Shown: piece by piece, positions 15,977 to 25,544 of the stretch | How positions within the stretch are numbered: position 1 is the stretch's first letter | How the letters are laid out: each line of letters starts with the position of its first letter | Origin: an uncultured Oscillospiraceae bacterium | GTDB lineage: Bacteria > Bacillota > Clostridia > Oscillospirales > Ruminococcaceae | DNA: 64,000 nt | NCBI GenBank assembly: GCA_900546885.1 | Contig: UREN01000002.1 | Span: forward strand, 1 to 64,000 | Direction: 5' to 3' | The notes under the pieces: generated by a model | Told to the model about the DNA's origin: nothing | Database searches by the model: none | Seen by the model: the letters and a program-made list of their open reading frames with translations, nothing else | Program-made: the position numbers and the translations under genes

Positions 15977-17128
15977 ATGGCCAAAAAAATTGTGCTTCTG
16001 GGGTCCACCGGCTCTATTGGCACACAAAGCCTGGACGTGATTCGTGCACAGGGCTATGAGGTGCTGGCGCTGGCGGCCGGCCGCAGTGTGGATAAAATGC
16101 TGGGCCAAATTTCTCAGTTTGCCCCGAAGGCTGTGGCCATGGCAGATGAAAAAGCCGCAGAAGTGCTGCGCACGCGCCTTGCAGGCGTGACAGGCGCTCC
16201 GCGCGTATACAGCGGCAAAGACGGGCTTGTGGCCCTTGCCCGCATGGAAGAGGCAGATGTGGTGCTGAACGCTGTGGTGGGCATTGCGGGCCTGCCTGCC
16301 ACGCTGGCGGCCTTGCAGGCGGGGCACGATGTGGCGCTGGCCAACAAGGAAAGCCTTGTGACAGGCGGGTATCTTGTGACAAACGCTGCCAAAGAAAACG
16401 GCGCAAAGCTCCTTCCGGTAGACAGCGAGCACTCTGCCATTTTTCAGTGCCTGCAAGATGAATACTCGGCCCGCAGCCTACAGAAAATACTGCTGACAGC
16501 ATCCGGCGGGCCGTTTTTCGGCAAAACGCGGCAGGAATTGGAACGTGTGACAAAAGCCGATGCACTGCGCCACCCCAATTGGGCCATGGGCGCCAAAATT
16601 ACCATTGATTCTGCCAGCCTGATGAACAAGGGGCTGGAACTGATTGAGGCGGTGTGGCTGTTCGGCCTGCGGCCAGAACAGGTGCAGATTGTGGTGCAGC
16701 GGCAAAGCGTCATCCATTCCATGGTGCAGTTTTCCGATCATTCCATTCTGGCCCAGCTTGGCGTGCCGGATATGCGCATTCCCATCCAATATGCGCTTAC
16801 CTGGCCGCAGCGCGGGGCTGCCATTGCGCCGGAGCTGGATTTTACCCAACTGCGCCAGCTTACGTTTGACACGGCGGATGAAGAGACGTTCCGCTGCCTT
16901 GCGGCCTGCAAAAAGGCCATTGCCAAAGGCGGCCTTGGGCCGTGTGCGGCAAACGGCGCAAATGAAGAAGCCGTGCGGCTGTTTTTGGAAGATAAAATTC
17001 CGTTTTTGAAAATAGGTGAACTGGTGGAGGGCATCGTGGACAGTGAGGCCTGGGGCGGCACGTATACTTTGGATGATGTATATGAATGCGACCGCATGGC
17101 CCGCGCATATGTTTTAGCGCATGTCTGA
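15977..17128 (+). CDS. dxr: 1-deoxy-D-xylulose 5-phosphate reductoisomerase
   Basis: 383 residues; NADPH-dependent conversion of DXP to MEP, the committed step of the non-mevalonate isoprenoid pathway. It has the Rossmann start LLGSTGSIGTQSLDVI, ANKESLVTGG, PVDSEHSAIFQCL (metal-binding Asp/Glu), TASGGPF and HPNWAMGAKITIDSASLMNKGLELIEA. MAKKIVLLG at 15977 is preferred; a GTG at 15968 overlapping the cdsA stop would add three residues. Confidence 0.96.
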   Translation: MAKKIVLLGSTGSIGTQSLDVIRAQGYEVLALAAGRSVDKMLGQISQFAPKAVAMADEKAAEVLRTRLAGVTGAPRVYSGKDGLVALARMEEADVVLNAVVGIAGLPATLAALQAGHDVALANKESLVTGGYLVTNAAKENGAKLLPVDSEHSAIFQCLQDEYSARSLQKILLTASGGPFFGKTRQELERVTKADALRHPNWAMGAKITIDSASLMNKGLELIEAVWLFGLRPEQVQIVVQRQSVIHSMVQFSDHSILAQLGVPDMRIPIQYALTWPQRGAAIAPELDFTQLRQLTFDTADEETFRCLAACKKAIAKGGLGPCAANGANEEAVRLFLEDKIPFLKIGELVEGIVDSEAWGGTYTLDDVYECDRMARAYVLAHV

Positions 17129-17164
17129 ACTTCAAAACTGAAATTGCGGGGAAAGGCGGAAATT

Positions 17165-18217
17165 ATGGGGCAATTCCTGCAGGGGGCAATTTCGTTTGTC
17201 CCCACCTTGCTCATTGCTATCGTGGTGTTTGGCGCGCTTATTTTTATCCATGAGTTGGGCCATTTCCTTACCGCGAAGTGGAGCGGCATCAAAGTAAACG
17301 AGTTTTCCATTGGCATGGGCCCAAAATTGTGGGGCTGGCAGAAGGGCGAAACGCTGTATGCGCTGCGCCTGCTTCCCATTGGCGGCTATGTAAGCATGGA
17401 AGGGGAAGACGAAGAGAGCGACGAGCCGCGGGCCTTTCAGCGCGCGGCCGTGTGGAAGCGGATTATCGTGACGGCCGCCGGGGCAGTGATGAACCTTGTG
17501 CTGGGGTTCATCGTTCTGGTTATTGTGGTGTGCCTTCAGGGGCAAATCGTCAGCCGCACGATTTACGGCTTTCAGGAAAACGCGGCTTCTCAGCAGTGTG
17601 GCCTGCAGCAGGGCGACACCATCGTGGCGGTGAACGGCAGGCGCTGTTATATTGCAAACGATATCAGCTATGAGCTGGCGCGCTCTGCCAATGGCACAGC
17701 GGACCTTACGGTGGAACGCGATGGCGAGACAGTGCAGCTGGAAGACGTGCGTTTCAACAGTTATACGCTGAACGGCCAGCAGCAAAGCGGCCTTGATTTT
17801 ATTGTATATGGCCTGCCGCTTTCGCCTGTGGCCGTGCTGAAAGAGGCGGCCGCATGGACGATGTCTTATGCCCGCTTAGTTGTGTTGAGCTTTGCAGACC
17901 TTGTCACCGGGCGCATCCCGGTAACGGATCTTTCGGGGCCGGTGGGCATCGTGCAGACGATTGGCCAGGTGTCTACCTTGGGGCTGGAATCGCTGCTTCT
18001 TCTGGTGGCGCTCATCACCGTGAACCTGGGTGTGTTCAACCTGCTGCCCGTGCCCGCGCTGGATGGCGGGCGGCTGGTGTTTCTCATTTTAGAGGCGATT
18101 CGCCGCAAGCCTGTGCCGCAGAAATTTGAAATTGCGGTGAATGCGGCCGGGTTTGTGCTGCTGATTGGGCTGATGCTGTTTGCCACCTTCAATGACATTA
18201 CACGCCTGATTGCATAA
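17165..18217 (+). CDS. rseP: Site-2 membrane metalloprotease RseP
   Basis: 350 residues; zinc intramembrane protease. HELGH sits in the first helix (IFIHELGHFLTAKWSGIKVNEF), GGYVSMEGE follows, a PDZ domain lies in the middle (about 125-220), and the second catalytic motif is NLLPVPALDGGRL. ATG at 17165 has a good AAAGGCGG signal. Placement between dxr and ispG is the usual one in Firmicutes. Likely substrates are anti-sigma factors or remnant signal peptides, which cannot be told from the sequence. Confidence 0.94.
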   Translation: MGQFLQGAISFVPTLLIAIVVFGALIFIHELGHFLTAKWSGIKVNEFSIGMGPKLWGWQKGETLYALRLLPIGGYVSMEGEDEESDEPRAFQRAAVWKRIIVTAAGAVMNLVLGFIVLVIVVCLQGQIVSRTIYGFQENAASQQCGLQQGDTIVAVNGRRCYIANDISYELARSANGTADLTVERDGETVQLEDVRFNSYTLNGQQQSGLDFIVYGLPLSPVAVLKEAAAWTMSYARLVVLSFADLVTGRIPVTDLSGPVGIVQTIGQVSTLGLESLLLLVALITVNLGVFNLLPVPALDGGRLVFLILEAIRRKPVPQKFEIAVNAAGFVLLIGLMLFATFNDITRLIA

Positions 18218-18240
18218 AGCACACAGGGAAGGAATGTAAA

Positions 18241-19299
18241 ATGATAGACAGAAAAATTACCAAGGCCGTCCGCGTGGGCGGCCTTATGCTGGGCGGAGGC
18301 AACCCCGTGCTGGTGCAAAGCATGCTGAACGCCAGGGCGGACGACATCCCCGCCAATGTCGCACAGGCACAGCGGCTGGAGGCGGCAGGCTGCCAGCTGG
18401 TGCGCGTGACAGTGCCGACACCGGCCCATGCGCGCGTGGTTACCGCGCTGAAAGAGGCTGTTTCGATGCCTGTGGTGGCGGATATCCATTTCGATTACAA
18501 AGCGGCCCTGGCCTGCGCGGAAGCCGGGGTGGATAAAATACGCATCAACCCGGGAAATATTGGCAGCGACGAGCATGTGCGCGAGGTGGCGGACGCCTGC
18601 CGCAAAAGGGGCATCCCCATTCGCATTGGCGTGAATGGCGGCAGCCTTGAAAAAAACATTCTGGCCAAGCACGGCGGCGTCACCCCCGAGGCGCTGTGCG
18701 AAAGTGCCATGTACCATGTGGCCCTGCTGGAAAAACACGATTTTGACAATATTGTTATTTCCATTAAATCTTCCAACGTGCCGGTGATGATGCAGGCTTA
18801 CCGCCTGCTTAGCGCGCAGTGCAGTTACCCGCTTCACATCGGTGTCACAGAGGCGGGCACCTACCGCATGGGGCTTATCAAATCGGCCATGGGCATTGGC
18901 GGCCTTTTGATGGAGGGCATTGGCGACACGCTGCGGGTGTCACTGACGGACGAGCCGGAAAAGGAAGTGCAGGCCGGTTATGATATTCTGCGCGCGGCCG
19001 GTTACCCGGTGGCCGGCCCGGAGATTGTCAGCTGCCCCACTTGCGGCCGCACGAATATTGATGTGGCAGGCATTGCCAACGAAGTAGAGCGCCGCCTGCG
19101 CGAGCGCGGCTGCACGCGCAGCATCAAGGTGGCCGTAATGGGCTGTGTTGTAAACGGCCCGGGCGAAGCCAAAGGGGCAGATATCGGCATTGCAGGCGGA
19201 AAAGACTGCGCCATGCTGTTTGTAAAAGGCCAGCAGAAGCGTATGCTGCGCGGCGATATTGTGGGTGAATTGATTCGGGAAATCGAGCAGATGGAGTAA
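18241..19299 (+). CDS. ispG: HMBPP synthase IspG
   Basis: 352 residues; 4Fe-4S enzyme converting MEcPP to HMBPP in the MEP pathway. The N-terminal TIM-barrel part carries VQSMLNARADDIPANVAQ; the C-terminal cluster ligands are in SCPTCGRTNID and GCVVNGPGEAKGADIGIAGG. GGAAGGAA precedes the ATG. Its location with dxr and uppS keeps three isoprenoid genes in one unit. Confidence 0.96.
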   Translation: MIDRKITKAVRVGGLMLGGGNPVLVQSMLNARADDIPANVAQAQRLEAAGCQLVRVTVPTPAHARVVTALKEAVSMPVVADIHFDYKAALACAEAGVDKIRINPGNIGSDEHVREVADACRKRGIPIRIGVNGGSLEKNILAKHGGVTPEALCESAMYHVALLEKHDFDNIVISIKSSNVPVMMQAYRLLSAQCSYPLHIGVTEAGTYRMGLIKSAMGIGGLLMEGIGDTLRVSLTDEPEKEVQAGYDILRAAGYPVAGPEIVSCPTCGRTNIDVAGIANEVERRLRERGCTRSIKVAVMGCVVNGPGEAKGADIGIAGGKDCAMLFVKGQQKRMLRGDIVGELIREIEQME

Positions 19300-19305
19300 C
19301 GTGAA

Positions 19306-22300
19306 ATGAAACCTCTTTTGACAGACCTGTGGCCGCAGTTTGCCGAGGACGCAGAATTCCGCAGTGCATTCGGCGGCGCTGTGGTGGACAAGGTGCTGGC
19401 CAACCGGCAGCATCGCCTTATTACGGTGGTGTACAGTGCACCGGTGCCGGCGCCGCGCGTGGCGTGCGACAGGCTGGCGCTCTCTCTGGCGCCGTTATTT
19501 AAGGGCTTCTCGCTTCGTGTGAGAGGCCTGTTTCCATATGAATCGCTTACGCCGCAGGCTGTGCTGGACCTTGTGCAGGAGCTGAAGGAGGAAGGTGTGC
19601 CCATCAACGGTTTTTTTGATGGCGCCTCGGCCCGCCTGGAAGGGGATAATATCTTGCTTACGCTGTGCAATGGCGAGACGATTCTGCGGCAGATAGAGTT
19701 TGACAAAAAGCTGGCGGAAAAAATTGCACAGGCGACGGGGCGCACACCCAACGTGCATTTTTCCTGCGCAGAGGCGATTGATGCACAGGAACTGGAAAAG
19801 AAAATGATGGAAAAAACGCCGGTCAAAGTGTTTAAGGCCAAAAAAGAGCTTCCCGCCTTGCAGGTGCCGGGCCTCGCTTTGGAAGACGTGCCCACACAGG
19901 TGGTGTATGGGCATGTGTTCAAGCCGGACAAACCCACCCCTCTGCAGGAGATGGGGCAGGATGCAGGCAAGGTGACCGTGTGGGGCGATGTGTTTGCCAC
20001 AGAGCTGAAGGGGAATTATTACAAAATCTATTCCATTTCCATCACCGATTACACCGGCTCTATCAACGTGAAACTGCGGCTGCAGCAAAATGAAAACAGC
20101 GACAGGCTGGATGAACTGAAAAAAGGCGACACCCTTGTGATCCGCGGGCGCTGTGAGTACGACCGCTTTGAACGCGACTATGTCATTATGCCGGATGATG
20201 TTCTGAAAACGGCACGAAAACAGCGCACAGACGATGCCGAAGGGGAAAAGCGCGTTGAGCTTCATTTGCACACGAAGCTCAGCAGCATGGACGGCTTCTG
20301 CGACCCGGCGGCGGCTGTGAAAATGGCACACCGCATGGGGCACCGTGCCATTGCCATTACCGACCACGGCGTGGTGCAGGGCTTCCCGGAGGCCATGCTT
20401 GCCGTGGATGATATTCATAAAAAAGACCCGGATTTCAAGCTGATCTACGGCTGTGAGGCCTACTTTGTAGATGATATGGTGCCGGTGGTATACGGCAATC
20501 AGGATGTGCCCATGCAGGGCTCTTTTGTGGTGTTCGATTTGGAAACCACAGGCCTTTCCCCACAGGACTGCGCCATTACAGAAATTGGCGCAGTGGTGGT
20601 GGAAAACGGCGAAATTGGCGAAAGTTATAACAGCTTTGCCAACCCCGGTGTGCATATTCCGGAAAATATTACAAAGCTCACCGGCATTACAGACGATATG
20701 GTGAAGGATGCCCCCGGCCAGGAGCAGGCCGTGCGGGACTTTATGCACTTTGTGAACGGCCGCGTTCTGGTGGCGCACAATGCGCACGGGTTTGACATCC
20801 GCTTTCTGAAGGTGGCCTGCGAGCGCTATGGCATTCCGTTCCAGGTTACGTATATTGACACGCTGCCTTTGGCACAGTCGCTATACATAGGCCTGCGCAA
20901 TTACAAGCTGGATACCATTGGGAAATATCTTGAAATACCGCCGTTTGAACATCACCGCGCCTGTGATGATGCACGCGCCCTGGCGCAAATTTTTGTGAAA
21001 ATGGTGGAAGACCTTGCATTGCGGGGCGTGCAGGACGTGCAGGGCATCAATACAGGCCTGGGCGGCGCACGCGGGCTTTCCAAGAAAAATTTCCATCTCA
21101 TCATTTTGGTGAAAAATAAAACCGGGCTGAAAAACCTGTATAAAATTGTGAGCGAAGCGCACATTGAACACTTCTTTAAGGTGCCGCGTGTGCCGCGCAG
21201 CCTTTTAAACAAATACAGGGACGGGTTGATTTTGGGTTCTGCGTGTGAGGCGGGCGAACTGTATCGGGCCATCGTGGAAGGCCGCAGCTTTGAAGAATTG
21301 TGCGCCATCGCCTCTTATTACGACTATCTGGAAGTTCAGCCTGTGGGCAACAACGAATACATGGTGCGCGAGCACATGGTGGACGGCATTGAACAGATAC
21401 AGGAATTCAACAAAACTGTGCTGCGCCTGGGTGAAAAGCTGAACAAAATGGTGGTGGCTACGGGCGATGTACACTTTTTGAACCCGGAGGATGCAGTATA
21501 CCGTGCGGTGCTTCAGGCGGGTAACGGCTTCCAGGACGCAGACAACCAGGCACCGCTGTATTTCCGCGACACAAATGATATGCTGCGCGAGTTCAGCTAC
21601 CTGCCCGAGGCAAAAGCGCGTGAGATTGTAATTGAAAACCCGAATAAAATAGCCGATATGATAGACGCCGATGTGCGGGCCATCCCCAAAGGGTTGTACA
21701 CGCCCACCATTGAGGGGGCGGACGTGACGCTGCGGGAAGATACCATGCGCAATGCAAAGCAGCGCTATGGTGACCCTTTGCCGGAACTGATAGAAAAGCG
21801 GCTGACGCGCGAACTGGATTCTATCATCAAGCATGGCTTTGCCGTGCTGTATGTTATTGCCCAGAAGCTGGTGCTGAAAAGCGAAGAGTACGGCTATCTG
21901 GTGGGCTCGCGTGGTTCGGTGGGCTCTTCGGCTGTGGCGCATTTTTCCGGTATTTCCGAGGTGAACAGCTTGCCGCCGCACTACCTGTGCCCAAAATGCA
22001 AATGGAGCGAATTTTATACGGACGGCTCGGTGGCGGATGGCTTCGATTTGCCGGACAGGCTTTGCCCGCAATGCGGGGAAAAGCTGATTGTGGATGGCCA
22101 TGATATTCCGTTTGAGACCTTTTTGGGCTTTGATGGAGATAAAGAGCCGGATATTGACCTGAACTTTTCCGGCGATGTGCAAAGCCGCATCCACCGCTAC
22201 ACCGAGGATATCTTCGGCAAAGACCATGTGTTCAAGGCGGGCACAATCTCGGGCCTGCAGGATAAAACGGCCTATGGTTACGTAAAAAAATATCTGGAAG

Positions 22301-23586
22301 AGCGCGGCCGCACCGTGAACCGCGCAGAGGAAAACCGCCTTGTGCAGGGCTGTGTGGGCGTGAAGCGCACCACCGGCCAGCACCCGGGCGGCATGGTGGT
22401 GGTGCCCAGCGACCACGACGTGTACGATTTCTGCCCGGTGCAGCACCCTGCAGACGATAAAGAAAAAGGCGTTATCACCACGCATTTTGAATTTAAATAC
22501 CTGCACGATACCATTTTGAAGCTGGATGAGCTGGGCCACGACGTGCCCACCATGTATAAATATCTGGAAGATATGACGGGCATCAAGATGGCGGATGTGC
22601 CCATGAACGACGAGAAGGTGATTTCGCTGCTTGTCTCCACCAAGGCGCTGGGCGTCACACCGGAGCAGATTGGCAGCGAAACCGGCACATTTGGCATTCC
22701 GGAGCTGGGCACCCGCTTTGTGCGCAACATGCTGATTGAAGCACAGCCCAAAAGCTTTGGCGACCTGATTCAGATATCCGGCCTCTCGCATGGCACAGAC
22801 GTGTGGAACGGCAACGCGCAAGATTTGATTCGCGACGGTGTATGCACCATTTCGGACGTGATTGGCACGCGCGATTCTATCATGACCTATCTGTTGCACA
22901 AAGGGGTGGAGCCCAAACAGGCGTTCAACATCATGGAGTTAACGCGCAAGGGCAAAGTGGCAAAGGCTGGTTTCCCGGAGGGCGTGGAAGATATGCTGCG
23001 CCAGCACGGCGTGCCGGAATGGTATTTGGACAGCTGCAAAAAAATCAAGTACATGTTCCCCAAGGCCCATGCTGTGGCATACCTGATTGCAGCCATCCGG
23101 CTGATGTGGTTCAAGGTGTATCATCCGCTGGCGTTTTATGCCACTTATTTCACCGTGCGCGGCGAAGATATTGACTACGAAGCGGCCGTGGGCGGCGTAA
23201 AAGTGGCCTTGCAGCATATGAAAGAGATAGAACAGCGCCCCAAAGAGGAAAAAACAGCCAAAGATGAGGATATGCTGGCTTCGCTGCAAATTGTGAATGA
23301 AATGCTGCAGCGTGGCTACGAGTTTCTGCCGGTGCGCATTGGCAAAAGCCGGGCAAAGACGTATGTGATTGAGGATGGAAAGATCCGCCTGCCGTTTATG
23401 GCCCTGAAAGGCCTTGGCGAGGCGGTGGCCACTGCGCTGGAAGAGGCAACAATGAATGGAGAGCAGTATATCTCTGCCGAAGAGCTGCAAACGGCCTGCG
23501 GCGCCTCCAGCACAATTATGGACCTTTTGGCGGAAATTGGCGCGCTGGGTAACCTGCCCAAGACAAGCCAGGTGTCGTTTTTTTAA
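19306..23586 (+). CDS. polC: DNA polymerase III alpha subunit, PolC type
   Basis: 1426 residues, the full length of the Gram-positive replicative polymerase. In order: an N-terminal region and an OB domain (about 215-320), a PHP domain interrupted by the DnaQ-like 3'-5' exonuclease (VFDLETTGLSP about residues 408-418, ending HHRACDDARALAQIF), then polymerase palm and fingers with GSRGSVGSSAVAHF, a zinc-knuckle-like LCPKCKWSEF...LCPQCGEKL, EPDIDLNFSGD (catalytic Asp residues), and KRTTGQHPGGMVVVP. It closes the block that began with pyrH. The start at 19306 lies 6 nt after ispG. Confidence 0.97.
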   Translation: MKPLLTDLWPQFAEDAEFRSAFGGAVVDKVLANRQHRLITVVYSAPVPAPRVACDRLALSLAPLFKGFSLRVRGLFPYESLTPQAVLDLVQELKEEGVPINGFFDGASARLEGDNILLTLCNGETILRQIEFDKKLAEKIAQATGRTPNVHFSCAEAIDAQELEKKMMEKTPVKVFKAKKELPALQVPGLALEDVPTQVVYGHVFKPDKPTPLQEMGQDAGKVTVWGDVFATELKGNYYKIYSISITDYTGSINVKLRLQQNENSDRLDELKKGDTLVIRGRCEYDRFERDYVIMPDDVLKTARKQRTDDAEGEKRVELHLHTKLSSMDGFCDPAAAVKMAHRMGHRAIAITDHGVVQGFPEAMLAVDDIHKKDPDFKLIYGCEAYFVDDMVPVVYGNQDVPMQGSFVVFDLETTGLSPQDCAITEIGAVVVENGEIGESYNSFANPGVHIPENITKLTGITDDMVKDAPGQEQAVRDFMHFVNGRVLVAHNAHGFDIRFLKVACERYGIPFQVTYIDTLPLAQSLYIGLRNYKLDTIGKYLEIPPFEHHRACDDARALAQIFVKMVEDLALRGVQDVQGINTGLGGARGLSKKNFHLIILVKNKTGLKNLYKIVSEAHIEHFFKVPRVPRSLLNKYRDGLILGSACEAGELYRAIVEGRSFEELCAIASYYDYLEVQPVGNNEYMVREHMVDGIEQIQEFNKTVLRLGEKLNKMVVATGDVHFLNPEDAVYRAVLQAGNGFQDADNQAPLYFRDTNDMLREFSYLPEAKAREIVIENPNKIADMIDADVRAIPKGLYTPTIEGADVTLREDTMRNAKQRYGDPLPELIEKRLTRELDSIIKHGFAVLYVIAQKLVLKSEEYGYLVGSRGSVGSSAVAHFSGISEVNSLPPHYLCPKCKWSEFYTDGSVADGFDLPDRLCPQCGEKLIVDGHDIPFETFLGFDGDKEPDIDLNFSGDVQSRIHRYTEDIFGKDHVFKAGTISGLQDKTAYGYVKKYLEERGRTVNRAEENRLVQGCVGVKRTTGQHPGGMVVVPSDHDVYDFCPVQHPADDKEKGVITTHFEFKYLHDTILKLDELGHDVPTMYKYLEDMTGIKMADVPMNDEKVISLLVSTKALGVTPEQIGSETGTFGIPELGTRFVRNMLIEAQPKSFGDLIQISGLSHGTDVWNGNAQDLIRDGVCTISDVIGTRDSIMTYLLHKGVEPKQAFNIMELTRKGKVAKAGFPEGVEDMLRQHGVPEWYLDSCKKIKYMFPKAHAVAYLIAAIRLMWFKVYHPLAFYATYFTVRGEDIDYEAAVGGVKVALQHMKEIEQRPKEEKTAKDEDMLASLQIVNEMLQRGYEFLPVRIGKSRAKTYVIEDGKIRLPFMALKGLGEAVATALEEATMNGEQYISAEELQTACGASSTIMDLLAEIGALGNLPKTSQVSFF

Positions 23587-23706
23587 GAATTTTGAGCAAA
23601 ATGCTGTGTAAGGCAAAAAAGCTTTTCATCATTTCATGCGCCGCGGGCGCTGCGAAGGTAAGAAACTTTACACATGCCCTTGCGGGCGGCAGCGCCCCAA
23701 AAACAC

Positions 23707-23752
23707 AGGCGTCCCATGCAGAAAAATGGCCTGCATGGGGCGCCTTTGCTTT
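23707..23752 (+). terminator. Terminator after polC
   Basis: AGGCGTCCCATGCAG (23707-23721) pairs with CTGCATGGGGCGCCT (23731-23745), then TTGCTTT. It ends the pyrH-polC block about 120 nt after polC. The intervening GC-rich stretch has weaker hairpins and no gene that I can support. Confidence 0.85.
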
Positions 23753-23811
23753 ATGCGGCCGGGAAACCCGCACAAACAGCGTATTTTCACAGAGCTTTCA
23801 CGAAAGAGAAA

Positions 23812-23839
23812 TTGTTTTTTTACGCTGCTTTTTTATAAT
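23812..23839 (+). promoter_or_regulatory. Promoter of the LCP gene
   Basis: TTGTTT (23812-23817), 16 bp T-rich spacer, TATAAT (23834-23839), about 45 bp before the ATG. Confidence 0.7.
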
Positions 23840-23881
23840 AAAAAAAGGTTTTTAGTTTTGTCTGATGCAGAGGGTGATAAT

Positions 23882-24943
23882 ATGAAGAAAGGAATGTCGA
23901 AAACACAAAAGTGGGCCCTGGTTGCGGGCGCTGCACTGCTTGCGCTGCTGCTGATATTGGCGGCTGCGGCTGCGCTGTACATCAACAGCAAAATGTCACT
24001 TCTCAGCCGCCCGGCCGCTGCGTTGGCCAATGCGGAAAGCATCACGCCCGAAGACAGCATTCTTTCCTTCGCAAACCTGAACCTGGATGACATCGATGTG
24101 ATGGAAAACGGCGGCACCATAGAGCCGCCATCGGGCGAAGTAAATGTGCACGAAGATATCACGAATATCCTTGTAATCGGTTCTGACGAACGGGAAGAAG
24201 GCCAGATTGCGCGTGCGGACAGCATGATGATGATTTCCATCAACAGCCGCGAGAACACATGGAAGCTGGTTTCGTTTGAGCGCGGCGTGGGTGTGTCTAT
24301 CCCGAACGTGGGCGATGACTGGCTGACGCACACCTATGCTTACGGAGGGCCGGAGCTGTTGCTGAAAACCCTGCAGGAATATTATAAGGTGGACGTGGAT
24401 CGCTATGTGAAAATTGATTTTTCCGTGTTTGAGACTTTTATAACAGATATCGGCGGCGTAGTGGTGGATATGACCCAGGAGGAAGCCGATTATATGAACA
24501 GCATTGCCGGTGAAGAGAAGTGGTCGGAGGGCGAGGCGCGGCTGGACGGTCCCACAGCATTGGTATATGCGCGCATTCGCTATCTGGACAGCGATTGGGC
24601 GCGCGTGGAGCGCCAGCGGCAGGTGATGCAGGCGGCAGCCGACCAGGTGGCCACCCTGAGCCTTGCCAAAATAGACCTGATTGCAAATGATGTGCTTCCC
24701 ATGATAGAGACAAACCTGACGAACGGCGAGCTGTGGCAGCTTGCCCTGAAACTGCCCGCGCTTTTGGGCACCGAGGCGCAGCAGCTGACTGTGCCGGAAC
24801 AGGAAAACAGCTGGACAGTTTCAGGAACTTTGGAAGAATCGATGATTACATGTGATTTTGCGGCCGAAGCGGAACGGCTGGATCGCTTTTTGCTGGGCGA
24901 GGATTTAGAAGATGCCTCCAGCGCGGCGGCCCAGGCGGAATAA
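23882..24943 (+). CDS. LytR-CpsA-Psr family wall polymer ligase
   Basis: 353 residues. One membrane anchor near the N-terminus (WALVAGAALLALLLILAAAAALYI) is followed by an extracytoplasmic LCP domain. Visible are NILVIGSDEREEGQIARADSMMMISIN (Asp/Arg of the pyrophosphate site), WKLVSFERGVGV and ARIRYLDSDWARVERQRQVM. Such proteins transfer undecaprenyl-linked teichoic acid or polysaccharide to peptidoglycan. It forms a monocistronic unit between its own promoter and a strong terminator. Confidence 0.9.
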   Translation: MKKGMSKTQKWALVAGAALLALLLILAAAAALYINSKMSLLSRPAAALANAESITPEDSILSFANLNLDDIDVMENGGTIEPPSGEVNVHEDITNILVIGSDEREEGQIARADSMMMISINSRENTWKLVSFERGVGVSIPNVGDDWLTHTYAYGGPELLLKTLQEYYKVDVDRYVKIDFSVFETFITDIGGVVVDMTQEEADYMNSIAGEEKWSEGEARLDGPTALVYARIRYLDSDWARVERQRQVMQAAADQVATLSLAKIDLIANDVLPMIETNLTNGELWQLALKLPALLGTEAQQLTVPEQENSWTVSGTLEESMITCDFAAEAERLDRFLLGEDLEDASSAAAQAE

Positions 24944-24962
24944 AAGCTGCAGAACAAAAATG

Positions 24963-24994
24963 CAAAACGGCATGGCGAACGCCATGCCGTTTTG
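24963..24994 (+). terminator. Terminator after the LCP gene
   Basis: AAAACGGCATGGCG/CGCCATGCCGTTTT is a perfect 13-14 bp stem. Its A/T-rich flanks make it usable from the minus strand as well, for the genes converging on it. Confidence 0.9.
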
Positions 24995-25044
24995 TGTTGC
25001 TGCGAATGGCGCCGCCGGGCTGGCGCGCCTGTGCCAAGGGCTCG

Positions 25045-25470
25045 TTATTTTTGGCCGCAGCCGCAGCGGGGGCACCCGGCTTCTACCAGGCAGGAGAGCA
25101 GGCCCGTTGCGGTAAACGCGGTGCCACTCATCAAAGCACCCAGCAAAAATGCAAGGATATAGCGCAAAATGTCATCATTGCCTGTTTCCAGGGCAATCAG
25201 GGTTACGGTGCCAACAACCAGCAGGGCAATGGCCACAAGCAGCAGCTTGTGCCCGCAATGGCACAGGCAGGCATTGTAGCTGCGGTCTTGGCGCAGCAGG
25301 CTGCACAGGGCAAATGTGAGCAAAAGCAAAGCCAGCGTGCCGAACAAGACGGCAAGGCGCGGCATGATATATGCGGTGAAACCGAATTTGACACTGTAGG
25401 CCACAGCAGCGGCACCCACCAGCACACTGACAATGACGGTTACAATGTCATACCATTTTTTATTGCACAT
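25045..25470 (-). CDS. Small four-helix membrane protein, Cys-rich ends
   Basis: 141 residues on the minus strand, starting MCNKKWYDIVTVIVSVLVGAA (ATG complement at 25468-25470, GGAGA upstream). Four hydrophobic segments are visible, with SYNACLCHCGH in the middle loop and a Cys-rich tail CPRCGCGQK. I do not recognise the family. The upstream minus-strand neighbour is also Cys-rich and only 74 nt away, so the two are probably cotranscribed. Metal binding or disulfide cross-linking would fit, without proof. Confidence 0.65.
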   Translation of the reverse strand: MCNKKWYDIVTVIVSVLVGAAAVAYSVKFGFTAYIMPRLAVLFGTLALLLLTFALCSLLRQDRSYNACLCHCGHKLLLVAIALLVVGTVTLIALETGNDDILRYILAFLLGALMSGTAFTATGLLSCLVEAGCPRCGCGQK

Positions 25471-25544
25471 ACAGGAATCTCCTTTGTTCAGTTGGCGCGC
25501 CGCCCCGCGCGCCTTCTTGGGACGGGCGGGGAAAGGCGCGGGGG